A DNA stretch of 50,505 bases from contig JAFXSG010000007.1 of NCBI GenBank assembly GCA_017525875.1, positions 1 through 50,505 on the forward strand, in the 5' to 3' direction. The notes under the pieces were generated by a model that had not been told where the DNA came from, made no database searches, and was given only the letters and a program-made list of their open reading frames with translations. Shown in pieces: positions 1-8,210 of the stretch. Made by a program: the position numbers and the translations under genes. Source of the stretch: Clostridia bacterium. GTDB lineage: Bacteria > Bacillota > Clostridia > Christensenellales > CAG-138. How positions within the stretch are numbered: the stretch's first letter is position 1; the number at the start of each line of letters is the position of its first letter.

Positions 1-275
1 GGAGCGCCGTTCCCATCACATCTTTTTTCCGCCGCGGCACCGTCAGGCACGGCGGGCGGCAGTAACGAAAACGGCGGAGGAGCGCTGTTCCCATCACATC
101 ATTTTTCCGCTGCGGCACCGTCAGGCACGGCGGGCGGCAGTAACGAAAACGGCGGAAGAGCGCCGTTCCCATCACATCTTTTTTCCGCCGCGGCACCGTC
201 AGGCACGGCGGGCGGCAGTAACGAAAACGGCGGAAGAGCGCTGTTCCCATCACATCATTTTTCCGCCGCGGCGCG
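1..275. repeat. 78-bp tandem repeat, about 3.5 copies
   Basis: Units start at 1, 79, 157 and 235. The last decays into the polA promoter region near 275, and the array may continue left of the window. Units 1 and 3 share one variant and units 2 and 4 another (CCG/CTG and CTT/CAT changes), which suggests a 156-bp higher-order unit. Because 78 is divisible by three, forward frame 1 is open from base 1 to a TAA at 313-315 and would encode a 26-residue repeat. Three of the four kinds of change between units alter the amino acid, so coding is not well supported. Each unit also holds a GC-rich imperfect hairpin. It may be a minisatellite or the 3' end of a repeat-protein gene. Confidence 0.85.
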
Positions 276-287
276 ATTCATTTCCCG

Positions 288-316
288 TTGCTCACGTGCT
301 CGTTTCGTGGTATAAT
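288..316 (+). promoter_or_regulatory. Sigma-70-type promoter of polA
   Basis: TTGCTC (288-293) and TATAAT (311-316) are separated by 17 bases. Transcription would start near 323, giving a leader of about 50 bases to the polA start. Confidence 0.75.
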
Positions 317-372
317 ACTTTTATTATGGGCCGATCCGTGCTTTCGGCGCGGAGCCCAGCGGGAGATACTCA

Positions 373-2970
373 ATGAAGCTTATCGCGATCGACGGAAACT
401 CACTTATGTTCAGGGCGTTTTACGCTCTGCCGAATATGACGAACCGAGCGGGCGAGCCGACCGGCGCGCTGCACGGCTTTCTTTCCATGCTGCTCAAGCT
501 CGTGGAGATGAAGCCGGATTACCTGCTCGCCGCCTTCGACATGCACACGCCCACCTTCCGCCACGAGCAGTATGCGGACTACAAGGCGGGCCGGCGCGAG
601 ACGCCGCCGGAGCTGAGAGCCCAGTTCCCCGTGCTCAAGGACCTGCTCCGCAGTATGGGCGTCGCCGTCATAGAGTGCGAGCGCTACGAGGCGGACGACA
701 TCCTCGGCACGTTTTCAAGAAAGGCCATGGCCGCAGGCGCGGACGCGCTGCTCGTTACCGGCGACCGCGACGCGCTGCAGCTCATAAACGATAAGGTCCA
801 CGTGCTGATGACCAAGAAGGGCATCACGGAGACCGTGGAATACGACGAGGCGACGCTCAGGGAGGAGTACGGCCTCGAGCCCGCCCGCATGACCGACCTC
901 AAGGGCCTGATGGGCGACAGCTCCGACAATCTGCCCGGCGTAAAGGGCGTGGGCGAAAAGACCGCGCTCAAGCTGCTTGAGAAGTACGGCACGCTCGACG
1001 GGGTGCTCGCGAACGCCGAAAACGAGAAGGGCGCCCTGCGCGAAAAGCTGATCGCCGGGAAAGAGCAGGCGCTCATGAGCCGCCGCCTGGGGACGATCGA
1101 TACGGCCGCGCCGGTCGCGGAGGAGCTTTCGGACTGCCGTTTCGATCCCGCCCGAATGCGCTCGGCGCTTCCGGAGCTGACGAAGCTCGAGCTGCGCGCC
1201 GTCACGAAGCGCGTCGCGGAGCTCTCTCCGGAGGCGGGCGCGGCTCCCGCACCCGCGGCGGAGAATACCGAATACAAAACCGAGGATATCAAGCTGCTGA
1301 CCGCGGAAGAGCTTTTTGCCGCCTGTGCCGCTCTTCGCGGCTCAAAATACTTCGCGCTCGATCTCACGGAGACCGAGGTGCGCTTTGCGGGAAGCGCCGA
1401 GGAGCTTCCCGGCGATATCGCCTGCTATACCGCGCGGCTCGGCGGGACGCTGCTCGAGAGCGGCGTTTCCCCGGAGGACGCGGCTCAAGCGCTCCGTCCC
1501 ATCCTCGAGGACGGGGCCGTGAATAAGGTCGTTTTCGACGGGAAGAAGCTCATGTGGGCGTTTTCAAGGCTCGGTGTGGAGCTTGCCGGGATCGAATTCG
1601 ACGCGATGATCGGCGACTATCTGCTGAACGCGCTGCACCCCGCGAAGGACCTTGCGACCCTTGCCGGGGAAAGCGGGCTCGGCGCTCTGCCCTCCCCCGC
1701 CCAGCTCCTCGTGCTGCGCGAAAAAATGCTCGCGGCCCTTCGGGAAAACGGCATGACGGAGCTGTTCCGAACGGTAGAGCTGCCGCTTGAGACCGTGCTC
1801 TTCGATATGGAGCGCACGGGCTTTATGATCGACCGCGGAGTGCTCGAGGAGCTTGGAAAAAGCATGAAGGAGCGCATAGCGGAGCTCGCGGGCGAGATCC
1901 ACGCGCTTGCGGGCGAGGAGTTCAACATCCTCTCCACAAAGCAGCTCGGGCATATCCTGTTTGAAAAGCTGGGCCTGCCCGCCAAAAAGAAGACCAAGAC
2001 CGGCTACTCGACGGACAGCGACGTGCTCGAGGCGCTCGAGCCGTATCACCCCATCGTGAAGCCGGTCATCGAATACCGTTTCCTAACGAAGCTGCGCTCC
2101 ACCTTCATCGACGCGATGCTCGAAAAGATCGGCCCGGACGGCCGCATCCACACGACGCTGAACCAGAACGTGACCGCGACGGGGCGCATCAGCTCCACGG
2201 AGCCGAACCTGCAGAACATCCCCGTCCGCACGGAGCTCGGGCGGCAGATTCGCCGCGCGTTCATCGCAAGCCCCGGCAATCTCCTCGTCGGCGCGGATTA
2301 TTCCCAGATCGAGCTCCGGGTGCTTGCCCACATGAGCGGGGACCCGACCTTTATCTCCGCGTTCAATAATGGCGAGGATATCCACGCCCGCACCGCGGCG
2401 GAGGTCTTCGGCGTTCCTAAGGACGAGGTGACCCGCGAGATGCGCTCGAGCGCGAAGGCCGTCAATTTCGGCATCGTGTACGGCATTTCCGCGTTCGGCC
2501 TTTCGGAGCAGCTTGGCATCTCCCAGAAGAAGGCGGCGGAATACATTTTAAAATACCTCGACCGCCTGCCCGGCGTGAGGGACTATATGGAAGCCGCGAA
2601 ACAGGCGGGGCGCGAAAAGGGCTATGCCGAAACGCTCTTCGGCAGACGGCGCAGCCTTCCGGAGCTCCGGTCCTCCAACTTCAACACCCGCAGCTTCGGC
2701 GAGCGCGTCGCGATGAACATGCCCATCCAGGGCACCGCGGCGGACATCATCAAGTCCGCCATGGTGAAGGTGCACGAGAGGCTGAAGGGCGAAGGCCTTT
2801 CGGCGAAGCTCGTGCTGCAGATCCACGACGAGCTGCTGATCGACACGCCCGAAAACGAGGCGGAGCGGGTCGCCGCTCTCCTCTCGGAGTGCATGAGCGG
2901 CGTGATCGCCCTCTCCGTGCCGCTCGCGGCGGACGTTGAGGTGGGGCGCAGCTGGTTCGACACGAAATGA
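373..2970 (+). CDS. polA: DNA polymerase I
   Basis: Family A DNA polymerase that fills gaps and removes primers in replication and repair. The 865 residues cover an N-terminal 5'-nuclease domain (about 1-290, with the acidic metal-binding start IAIDGNSLMFRAFYA), a central 3'-5' exonuclease-like domain and a C-terminal polymerase domain. Polymerase motif A (ADYSQIELR, Asp642), motif B (KAVNFGIVYG) and motif C (QIHDELL, Asp819) are intact. The exonuclease-like domain reads ALDLTETE where proofreading enzymes have DTE, and the other exo motifs are not recognisable. It is probably inactive, as in many Firmicutes. GGGAG lies 8 bases before the ATG. It is the first gene of a run with coaE and the transglycosylase. 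Confidence 0.97.
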   Translation: MKLIAIDGNSLMFRAFYALPNMTNRAGEPTGALHGFLSMLLKLVEMKPDYLLAAFDMHTPTFRHEQYADYKAGRRETPPELRAQFPVLKDLLRSMGVAVIECERYEADDILGTFSRKAMAAGADALLVTGDRDALQLINDKVHVLMTKKGITETVEYDEATLREEYGLEPARMTDLKGLMGDSSDNLPGVKGVGEKTALKLLEKYGTLDGVLANAENEKGALREKLIAGKEQALMSRRLGTIDTAAPVAEELSDCRFDPARMRSALPELTKLELRAVTKRVAELSPEAGAAPAPAAENTEYKTEDIKLLTAEELFAACAALRGSKYFALDLTETEVRFAGSAEELPGDIACYTARLGGTLLESGVSPEDAAQALRPILEDGAVNKVVFDGKKLMWAFSRLGVELAGIEFDAMIGDYLLNALHPAKDLATLAGESGLGALPSPAQLLVLREKMLAALRENGMTELFRTVELPLETVLFDMERTGFMIDRGVLEELGKSMKERIAELAGEIHALAGEEFNILSTKQLGHILFEKLGLPAKKKTKTGYSTDSDVLEALEPYHPIVKPVIEYRFLTKLRSTFIDAMLEKIGPDGRIHTTLNQNVTATGRISSTEPNLQNIPVRTELGRQIRRAFIASPGNLLVGADYSQIELRVLAHMSGDPTFISAFNNGEDIHARTAAEVFGVPKDEVTREMRSSAKAVNFGIVYGISAFGLSEQLGISQKKAAEYILKYLDRLPGVRDYMEAAKQAGREKGYAETLFGRRRSLPELRSSNFNTRSFGERVAMNMPIQGTAADIIKSAMVKVHERLKGEGLSAKLVLQIHDELLIDTPENEAERVAALLSECMSGVIALSVPLAADVEVGRSWFDTK

Positions 2971-2986
2971 TTTTTGAGGCGATACC

Positions 2987-3604
2987 ATGATCCTTGGACT
3001 TACCGGCAGCATGGCGAGCGGCAAATCGACGGTCTCCGCCATGCTCAAAGAATACGGTCTGTACGTTCTCGACGCGGACGAAGAAGCCCACGCGGTGCTT
3101 GAGCTGCCCGCCGCGGCGTCAGAGCTTTCCGCGCTTTTCGGGGAGGATATCCTCGATGAAGGCGGCGCGGTCGTGCGCGCAAGGCTCGCGGAAAAGGCGT
3201 TCGCCTCCGCGGAGGAGACGGCGAAGCTCAACGCTGTGATCCACCCCGCGGTGATACGCGCCATGCTTGAAAAGGCGGAGGAGTTTTTGCTCGAATACCC
3301 GGAGATCCCGGTCGTGTTCGACGTGCCGCTCCTTTTCGAGAGCGGGATGGACAGGCTCTGCGACCGCGTGGTGACCGTCGCCGCGGACGACGAGGTGCGC
3401 TATCTGCGCATCATGCTGCGTGACGGGTTGACGAGGGAGCAGGCTTCAAGGCGCATCGCGAGGCAGACGCCGCAGGAGGAGAAGATCGCCCGTTCGGACG
3501 CGGTCGTTTTCAACAACGACACGCTGACGGAGCTCCGCGCGGAGGTCGGCAGAGTGCTTTCGGAGCTCGGCCTCGGCGCTTTCCTGCCGGAAGGAGCGGT
3601 GTGA
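2987..3604 (+). CDS. coaE: Dephospho-CoA kinase
   Basis: Catalyses the last step of coenzyme A synthesis, ATP-dependent phosphorylation of dephospho-CoA. The 205-residue length is typical. The P-loop is GLTGSMASGKST (residues 4-15). DADEEAH follows, in the position of the usual CoaE DAD motif, and the lid region (RRIARQTPQEEK) is near the C-terminus. GAGGCGA precedes the ATG. It starts 16 bases after the polA stop; polA-coaE adjacency is common in Firmicutes. Confidence 0.95.
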   Translation: MILGLTGSMASGKSTVSAMLKEYGLYVLDADEEAHAVLELPAAASELSALFGEDILDEGGAVVRARLAEKAFASAEETAKLNAVIHPAVIRAMLEKAEEFLLEYPEIPVVFDVPLLFESGMDRLCDRVVTVAADDEVRYLRIMLRDGLTREQASRRIARQTPQEEKIARSDAVVFNNDTLTELRAEVGRVLSELGLGAFLPEGAV

Positions 3605-3606
3605 AA

Positions 3607-4182
3607 ATGGCCGTTCGTTCAGGGAAAAAGCGAGCTGCCGTGCTGGCGCCGCTGATCGCGGCGGCAGTTATCTTCGCCTGCTTCGGCTTGCTTCTCGTCC
3701 ACGTTATGAACCGCAAAGCGGGGAGCTATCCGCGCCTGTACGCGGATGAGGTCGCGGCCGCTTCGGAGCGGTACGGCCTCGATGCGGACCTCGTTTTCGC
3801 GGTGATCCGCACCGAAAGCTCCTTCAAGCCGGACGCCGTTTCGAGCGCGGGCGCGAAGGGCCTGATGCAGATCATGGCGCCTACGGCGGAATGGGTCTGC
3901 TGGCGTTACAAGGAGGAATACGACCCCTCCCGCATCTTCGAGCCGGAATACAATATCGAGCTCGGCTGCCGCCTGCTTTCCTACCTGATCGATCACTACG
4001 ACGGGAACACAGAGTATGCCGTCGCCGCCTACAACGCGGGCAACGGCCGCGTGGACGGGTGGCTGCAGGATCCCGAGCGATTTCGGGACGGCAAGCTTAT
4101 GATACCGATCGACGAAACGCGAAACTACGTTAAAAAGGTGCTTGATTCCTATGAAAAATACAAGCAGCAAACGAATAACTGA
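3607..4182 (+). CDS. Membrane-anchored lytic transglycosylase (SLT family)
   Basis: Cleaves peptidoglycan between MurNAc and GlcNAc with 1,6-anhydro product formation (family knowledge). After a short basic N-terminus there is one transmembrane segment (about residues 10-33), then a compact SLT domain. It shows the catalytic glutamate in IRTESSFKP (Glu70), AKGLMQIM, and the AAYNAGNGRV motif. The ATG at 3607 lies 10 bases after AAGGAG. A GTG two codons earlier (3601) would overlap the coaE stop and is the alternative start. The 3' end overlaps the next gene by 32 bases, so the two are probably co-translated. Confidence 0.9.
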   Translation: MAVRSGKKRAAVLAPLIAAAVIFACFGLLLVHVMNRKAGSYPRLYADEVAAASERYGLDADLVFAVIRTESSFKPDAVSSAGAKGLMQIMAPTAEWVCWRYKEEYDPSRIFEPEYNIELGCRLLSYLIDHYDGNTEYAVAAYNAGNGRVDGWLQDPERFRDGKLMIPIDETRNYVKKVLDSYEKYKQQTNN

Positions 4183-5794
4183 GCGGCTTTGCCTGGCATT
4201 GGCGGCGGTGCTGCTCGCCGCGTTCCTCTGTGCCTGCGCGCGCGGGAACCCCGGAGGCGCGACCCCCGCTCCACAGCAGACGCCCGAGCCCACGGCGGAT
4301 GCGGAGCTTTCCCCCGCGCCGGGCGGAAAGCTGCGCATGGCGATGCCCGAGAACCTTTCGGTCGGCAACGCGTTTTACGACCCGCTGATCGTGAACACCG
4401 AAGAGGCGCTGAACCTCTATTCGCTGGTCTTCGAGCCGCTGATCGCGGTCGACGAAACGAACGGCCTCGTGCCCTGCCTCGCGATCAACTGGAGCGCAGC
4501 GCCCCACCTTGAGAACGCGTGGATGATCAACCTGCGCGAGGGCGTGCGCTGGCACACCGGCGCGGCGCTGACGGCGGACGACGTTATCTACACCTTCGAT
4601 CACCTCAGGCAGCTCGGCGCGGAAAGCTATTACAAAAGCAGCGTGAACGCCATCGAAAGCATCATGAAGCTGGACGCGACTACGCTTATCGTGACGATGA
4701 ACTCACCCGGGCTCATGAGCCTGTATTCGCTCAATTTCCCGATTATCAAAAGGGATATCTCCGCCTCGGTGCTGGTCGGCACCGGCGCGTACCGCGTGAC
4801 GAGCTATAATGACGAGCGCATCGCGATGAGCGCCAACGCCGACTGGTGGGATCGCCCCCCGTACGTTCAGGCCGTTGAATTCCTCGCGAGGGACAGCAAC
4901 GAGACCGCGCTCGCGAGCTATGCCGCGGGTCAGCTCGACCTCGTGCCGACGGCGCTGCTTGCCGCCGGAAAATACGGCGACGCGGGCGTGACGGTCGTTC
5001 GCGACTATATGACGCAGGGCATGGAGACGATGCTCTTCAACCACCGCCGCAGCCTTCTCGCGAAAAACGATCTCCGCCGCGCCGTCGCGATGAGCATCAA
5101 CCGCACGCGCATCATCGCGAACGTCTACATGAACAGGGCGAGGAGCTGCGACGTGCCCGTCCCGCCGGACAGCTGGCTGTATAACGGCAGCAACAGGCAG
5201 ATCGACTACGATCCCCAGGGAGCGGCGGCGCTGCTTTCGGGGCTGGGCTATACCCTGCACGACGACGGACTGCTGTACTCGGGCGGCGAGCCGCTCACGC
5301 TGACCCTGCTCGTGAGCTCTTCGAGCGAAAACACCACCCGCGCGGACGCCGCCGCCGCGATCGCCTCGCAGCTCGCGCAGGTCGGCGTCACGGTGAACGT
5401 TGTCACCGCCGCGCACAACTACGGTCAGACCGAGAGCGAATTCCTGACCCTGCTTTCCCAGATGAACTGGGATATCGCGCTCGTGGGCTTCAACCTCTCC
5501 GTCGCGAACGACCTTGCGCCCTACCTGACCGTGAACGGCGCTAACAATTTCGGCGCCTTCCCGGGGGAGGAGTTCACTCCCCTTCTGCGCGAGGCGCGAA
5601 ACGCCGCGGACGAGGAGAGCTTGCGAAGCGCCTTCTACGCCCTCGAAGCGAAATTCACGGAGGACCTGCCGTTCCTCGTGCTGTATTTCCGCCTTAACAG
5701 CCTCGTCGCGAGGGCGGAGCTCAAGGGCGTAGCGGCCTTCCGCGAGCCCGCGCTGCTGCGGAATATCAAGAATTGGTATCTGAACGAGGAGTGA
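4151..5794 (+). CDS. Peptide-type ABC transporter solute-binding lipoprotein (family 5)
   Basis: Extracytoplasmic binding protein of the oligopeptide/dipeptide type. The signal peptide ends in a lipobox with the lipidated Cys in FLCAC, followed by a Pro/Thr-rich linker (TPAPQQTPEPTA). The mature part has the family 5 layout: LVFEPLIAVDETNG near the start, then LREGVRWHTGAALTADDVIYTF, the stretch most characteristic of the family. AAGGTG (4135-4140) sits 10 bases before the ATG at 4151; a TTG at 4142 would add three residues. No permease or ATPase genes of the Dpp/Opp type are adjacent, so it is an orphan binding protein here. Substrate cannot be inferred. Confidence 0.9.
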   Translation: MKNTSSKRITERLCLALAAVLLAAFLCACARGNPGGATPAPQQTPEPTADAELSPAPGGKLRMAMPENLSVGNAFYDPLIVNTEEALNLYSLVFEPLIAVDETNGLVPCLAINWSAAPHLENAWMINLREGVRWHTGAALTADDVIYTFDHLRQLGAESYYKSSVNAIESIMKLDATTLIVTMNSPGLMSLYSLNFPIIKRDISASVLVGTGAYRVTSYNDERIAMSANADWWDRPPYVQAVEFLARDSNETALASYAAGQLDLVPTALLAAGKYGDAGVTVVRDYMTQGMETMLFNHRRSLLAKNDLRRAVAMSINRTRIIANVYMNRARSCDVPVPPDSWLYNGSNRQIDYDPQGAAALLSGLGYTLHDDGLLYSGGEPLTLTLLVSSSSENTTRADAAAAIASQLAQVGVTVNVVTAAHNYGQTESEFLTLLSQMNWDIALVGFNLSVANDLAPYLTVNGANNFGAFPGEEFTPLLREARNAADEESLRSAFYALEAKFTEDLPFLVLYFRLNSLVARAELKGVAAFREPALLRNIKNWYLNEE

Positions 5795-5814
5795 GGGGGC
5801 GGCCAAGCCGGCGG

Positions 5815-6050
5815 GCTTCCCCTGTGAGGGCATGCGATCCGCAGGTCGCACGCTGGCTGAAAGGCCCGAAGGGGCTTGAAGACTGATGAGGTGTCACGCT
5901 GCGTGAACTAATAGGTAAGAGTGAATAGTGAAGAGGTAGATTGAAAGTGTCCTTTGGGAAAATCTCTTGAGAATTGCTTTGGCATTTCTCTTAACACCTC
6001 ATCCGTCATTTTGCCTGAGCAAAATGCCACCTTCCCCTCGAGGGGAAGGC
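5815..6050. repeat. Palindromic intergenic element (GATGAGGTGTT family), copy 1
   Basis: Two arms face each other. The left arm has a degenerate GCTTCCCC...GAGGG box and ends with TGATGAGGTGT (5884-5894). The right arm begins AACACCTCATC (from 5993), continues with a CATTTTGCC...AAAATG hairpin, and ends with the perfect palindrome CTTCCCCTCGAGGGGAAG (6031-6048). Similar elements lie at 32246-32438, 40307-40464 and 46641-46792, with a half copy near 39831-39905. No gene is apparent between 5795 and 6088. Confidence 0.75.
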
Positions 6051-6088
6051 CTGAAGCTATGAATCGATTCAACAGAAAGGACCCCCCT

Positions 6089-6520
6089 ATGAAAAAACAT
6101 CTTCTCCGCATCATCGCCGCCGCGCTGGCTGTCGCGCTTATCCTCGCGCTCCCGGGCTGCTCCCTGCTCGTGCCCGTGACCGGCGAATACCGGATCCTCT
6201 CGGTCAACGATATCGGCGTCAACCGGTTCTTCGCCGAGGGCAGCCCAGAGGGCGCAGCGTTCATAGAGTCCCTCGGCTTCGGAGAAGAGACGGGTTTTGA
6301 CGGCCCCGCAAACGAGATCATGACGATCGGCCTCGAATCGGGCGGCACGGGGTACGTCACCAAGCTCGGTTTCATCACCTACGCCTCGTGGAGCGAGGCG
6401 GACGATATCATCACGGTCGTCTGCGATTCGGGCGAGGTGCTGATCCTCGAGCACATCCCCGGCTCCTCCGCCGTGACCTATTCGACGGACGGTTATCGGA
6501 TACTGTTTTCCCGCATGTGA
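6089..6520 (+). CDS. Small lipoprotein of unknown function
   Basis: 143 residues. MKKHLLRI and a hydrophobic stretch lead to the lipobox LPGC, so the protein should be lipidated and anchored outside the membrane. The mature part begins near the phrase VTGEYRILSVNDIGVN and is rich in short beta-prone stretches and acidic residues. I do not recognise a family. AGAAAGGA lies 9 bases before the ATG; an upstream in-frame ATG at 6062 has no good ribosome site and lies in the repeat element's edge. An intrinsic terminator follows 22 bases after the stop. Confidence 0.75.
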   Translation: MKKHLLRIIAAALAVALILALPGCSLLVPVTGEYRILSVNDIGVNRFFAEGSPEGAAFIESLGFGEETGFDGPANEIMTIGLESGGTGYVTKLGFITYASWSEADDIITVVCDSGEVLILEHIPGSSAVTYSTDGYRILFSRM

Positions 6521-6542
6521 GAAGGCTTCAAAGGCTTTCCGC

Positions 6543-6579
6543 GCCCCGCAGATATTACAATGCGGGGCATTTATTTTTT
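6543..6579 (+). terminator. Intrinsic terminator after the small lipoprotein gene
   Basis: An 8-bp stem GCCCCGCA/TGCGGGGC (6543-6550 with 6561-6568) has a 10-base loop and is followed by a T-rich tail. It isolates the upstream operon from the lysine operon promoter 11 bases further on. Confidence 0.8.
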
Positions 6580-6589
6580 GAATTGGCTA

Positions 6590-6619
6590 TTGACAAAAAG
6601 CGGCTCAATCCGTTATACT
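6590..6619 (+). promoter_or_regulatory. Promoter of the lysine fermentation operon
   Basis: TTGACA (6590-6595) and TATACT (6614-6619) are 18 bases apart. The predicted start near 6626 coincides with the 5' strand of riboswitch stem P1. Confidence 0.85.
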
Positions 6620-6625
6620 GTAACC

Positions 6626-6820
6626 GTGAATAGAGGTGCAGGGGCCGAGGTAAGCTCAGCTAAACGGGCGGTTCCGGCGAAGCGTAATGCGTCCCCTGCC
6701 GAAAGTATGGTCCGCGGCCGCGCGTTCCATGCTTGGGCGCAATGCCCAGCGCATTGCGACTGTCATCTTCGGCTGCTCCCGCCCCCCCCGGCGGGCAAGG
6801 CAAGATGTTGCGCTATTTGA
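6626..6820 (+). promoter_or_regulatory. Lysine riboswitch (L box)
   Basis: Conserved core pieces occur in order: AGAGGTGC (6632-6639), GCCGAA (6698-6703), TTGGG (6733-6737) and ACTGTCA (6759-6765). Five helices can be drawn. P1 pairs 6627-6633 with 6813-6819 (with G-U pairs). P2 pairs GCAGGGG (6638-6644) with CCCCTGC (6693-6699). P3 pairs GTATGG (6705-6710) with CCATGC (6727-6732). P4 pairs CGCAATG (6738-6744) with CATTGCG (6752-6758). P5 pairs CATCTT (6764-6769) with AAGATG (6802-6807) and contains an extra GC-rich hairpin. The 3' strand of P1 overlaps the 5' arm of the terminator at 6810-6853, which predicts that lysine binding prevents termination. The downstream genes degrade lysine, which fits an ON switch. 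Confidence 0.88.
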
Positions 6821-6853
6821 AAAGCACAGGCTTTTCGGCAGCGCGTTTTTTTT
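6810..6853 (+). terminator. Riboswitch-controlled intrinsic terminator
   Basis: The outer stem GCGCT/AGCGC (6810-6814 with 6840-6844) and inner stem GAAAAGC/GCTTTTC (6819-6825 with 6830-6836) are followed by eight T (6846-6853). The outer 5' arm shares bases 6813-6819 with riboswitch P1. With P1 formed, only the inner hairpin remains, and it is nine bases away from the T run. Confidence 0.85.
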
Positions 6854-6889
6854 GTTTAGTACCGAAAATAATCCAGGAGGAAATATAAA

Positions 6890-7330
6890 ATGGCAGAAAA
6901 AATCACATCCACGATCCGCCTTCGCATGAGCTCGCAGGACGCGCATTACGGCGGAAACCTCGTTGACGGCGCTCACATGCTCGCCCTCTTCGGCGACGTG
7001 GCGACCGAGCTGCTCATCAAGTGCGACGGCGACGAAGGCCTCTTCAAGGCCTACGACATGGTCGAGTTCATCGCGCCCGTCTACGCCGGCGACTACATCG
7101 AGGCCTACGGCGAGATCACTAACATCGGCAACAGCTCCCGCCGCATGAGCTTCGAGGCCCGCAAGGTCATCGTCCCCCGCACCGATATCAATGAGTCCGC
7201 GTGCGATTTCCTCGAAGAACCCATCGTCGTCTGCCGTGCGACCGGCACCTGCGTCGTCCCCAAGGATAAGCAGCGCAAGGAGCACGTCGTCGTCGCGAAG
7301 CCGGGCGGCGCCAAGGTCGTCAAGCAATAA
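6890..7330 (+). CDS. kal: 3-aminobutyryl-CoA ammonia-lyase
   Basis: Removes ammonia from L-3-aminobutyryl-CoA to give crotonyl-CoA in lysine fermentation. The 146-residue hotdog-fold protein carries the family phrases [23 protein letters not shown] and DEGLFKAYD. The ribosome site AGGAGG lies 11 bases before the ATG. It is the first gene behind the lysine riboswitch and is followed by kce after 14 bases. Codons are strongly biased to C-ending forms, as in the next genes, which fits high expression. The assignment is supported by both sequence and neighbourhood. Confidence 0.93.
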   Translation: MAEKITSTIRLRMSSQDAHYGGNLVDGAHMLALFGDVATELLIKCDGDEGLFKAYDMVEFIAPVYAGDYIEAYGEITNIGNSSRRMSFEARKVIVPRTDINESACDFLEEPIVVCRATGTCVVPKDKQRKEHVVVAKPGGAKVVKQ

Positions 7331-7344
7331 GGAGAAAAGCTGTA

Positions 7345-8172
7345 ATGGAAAAGCTTATCATCACGGCCGCCATCTGCGGCGCGGAAGTCACCAAGGAGCA
7401 TAACCCCGCCGTCCCGTACACCGTTCGTGAGATGGTCAACGAAGCCAAGAGCGCCTACAACGCCGGCGCCGCCATCATCCACGTGCACGTCCGTGAGGAC
7501 GACGGCACCCCCACGCAGAGCCGCGAGCGTTTCCGCGTGGTCATGGACGCGATCCGCGCTGAACTGCCGGACGTTATCATGATCCCCTCCACCGGCGGCG
7601 CGACCGGCATGAGCCCCGAAGAGCGCCTGCAGCCCACCGAGCTGTTCCCCGAGATGGCCACGCTCGACTGCGGCACCTGCAATTTCGGCGATGAGATCTT
7701 CGACAACACCATGCCCAACATGCGCGTTTTCGGCAGGCGCATGATCGAGAACGGCATCAAGCCCGAGTACGAGTGCTTTGAGATGGGTCATATCGACACC
7801 ATCCTCGACATGGCGAGAAAGGGCGAGGTCCCCGGCGACCCGATGCAGTTCAACTTCGTTCTCGGCGTCAAGGGCTGCACCCCCGCGACCGTTCAGAACC
7901 TCTGCTGGATGGTGAACGCCATCCCGGCAAACGCCACCTGGACCGCGACCGGCATCGGCAGGGCCGCGTTCACCCTCGCCGCGCCGACGATCGTCATGGG
8001 CGGCAACGTCCGCGTCGGCTTTGAGGACAATATCTATCTTTCCCGCGGCGTCAAGGCCGTTTCTAACGGCGCGCTCGTCGAGAAGGTCGTCCGCCTCAGC
8101 CGCGAGCTCGGCCGCGAGATCGCTTCCCCGGAGGAAGCAAGGCGCATCCTCAGCCTCAAGCCGCTGAAATAA
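7345..8172 (+). CDS. kce: 3-keto-5-aminohexanoate cleavage enzyme
   Basis: Zn-dependent BKACE-family enzyme. It condenses 3-keto-5-aminohexanoate with acetyl-CoA and cleaves it to acetoacetate and 3-aminobutyryl-CoA, the substrate of Kal. The 275 residues show the family start LIITAAICGAEVTKEHNP, the metal-binding IIHVHVRE, the phrase STGGATGMS, and GGNVRVGFEDN near the C-terminus. AAGGAG precedes the ATG. It lies between kal and kdd in the riboswitch operon. The BKACE family acts on several beta-keto acids, but the neighbours point to the lysine pathway. Confidence 0.94.
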   Translation: MEKLIITAAICGAEVTKEHNPAVPYTVREMVNEAKSAYNAGAAIIHVHVREDDGTPTQSRERFRVVMDAIRAELPDVIMIPSTGGATGMSPEERLQPTELFPEMATLDCGTCNFGDEIFDNTMPNMRVFGRRMIENGIKPEYECFEMGHIDTILDMARKGEVPGDPMQFNFVLGVKGCTPATVQNLCWMVNAIPANATWTATGIGRAAFTLAAPTIVMGGNVRVGFEDNIYLSRGVKAVSNGALVEKVVRLSRELGREIASPEEARRILSLKPLK

Positions 8173-8210
8173 AAAACAATAAATAAACTATATTTTCGGA
8201 GGAAACAACA

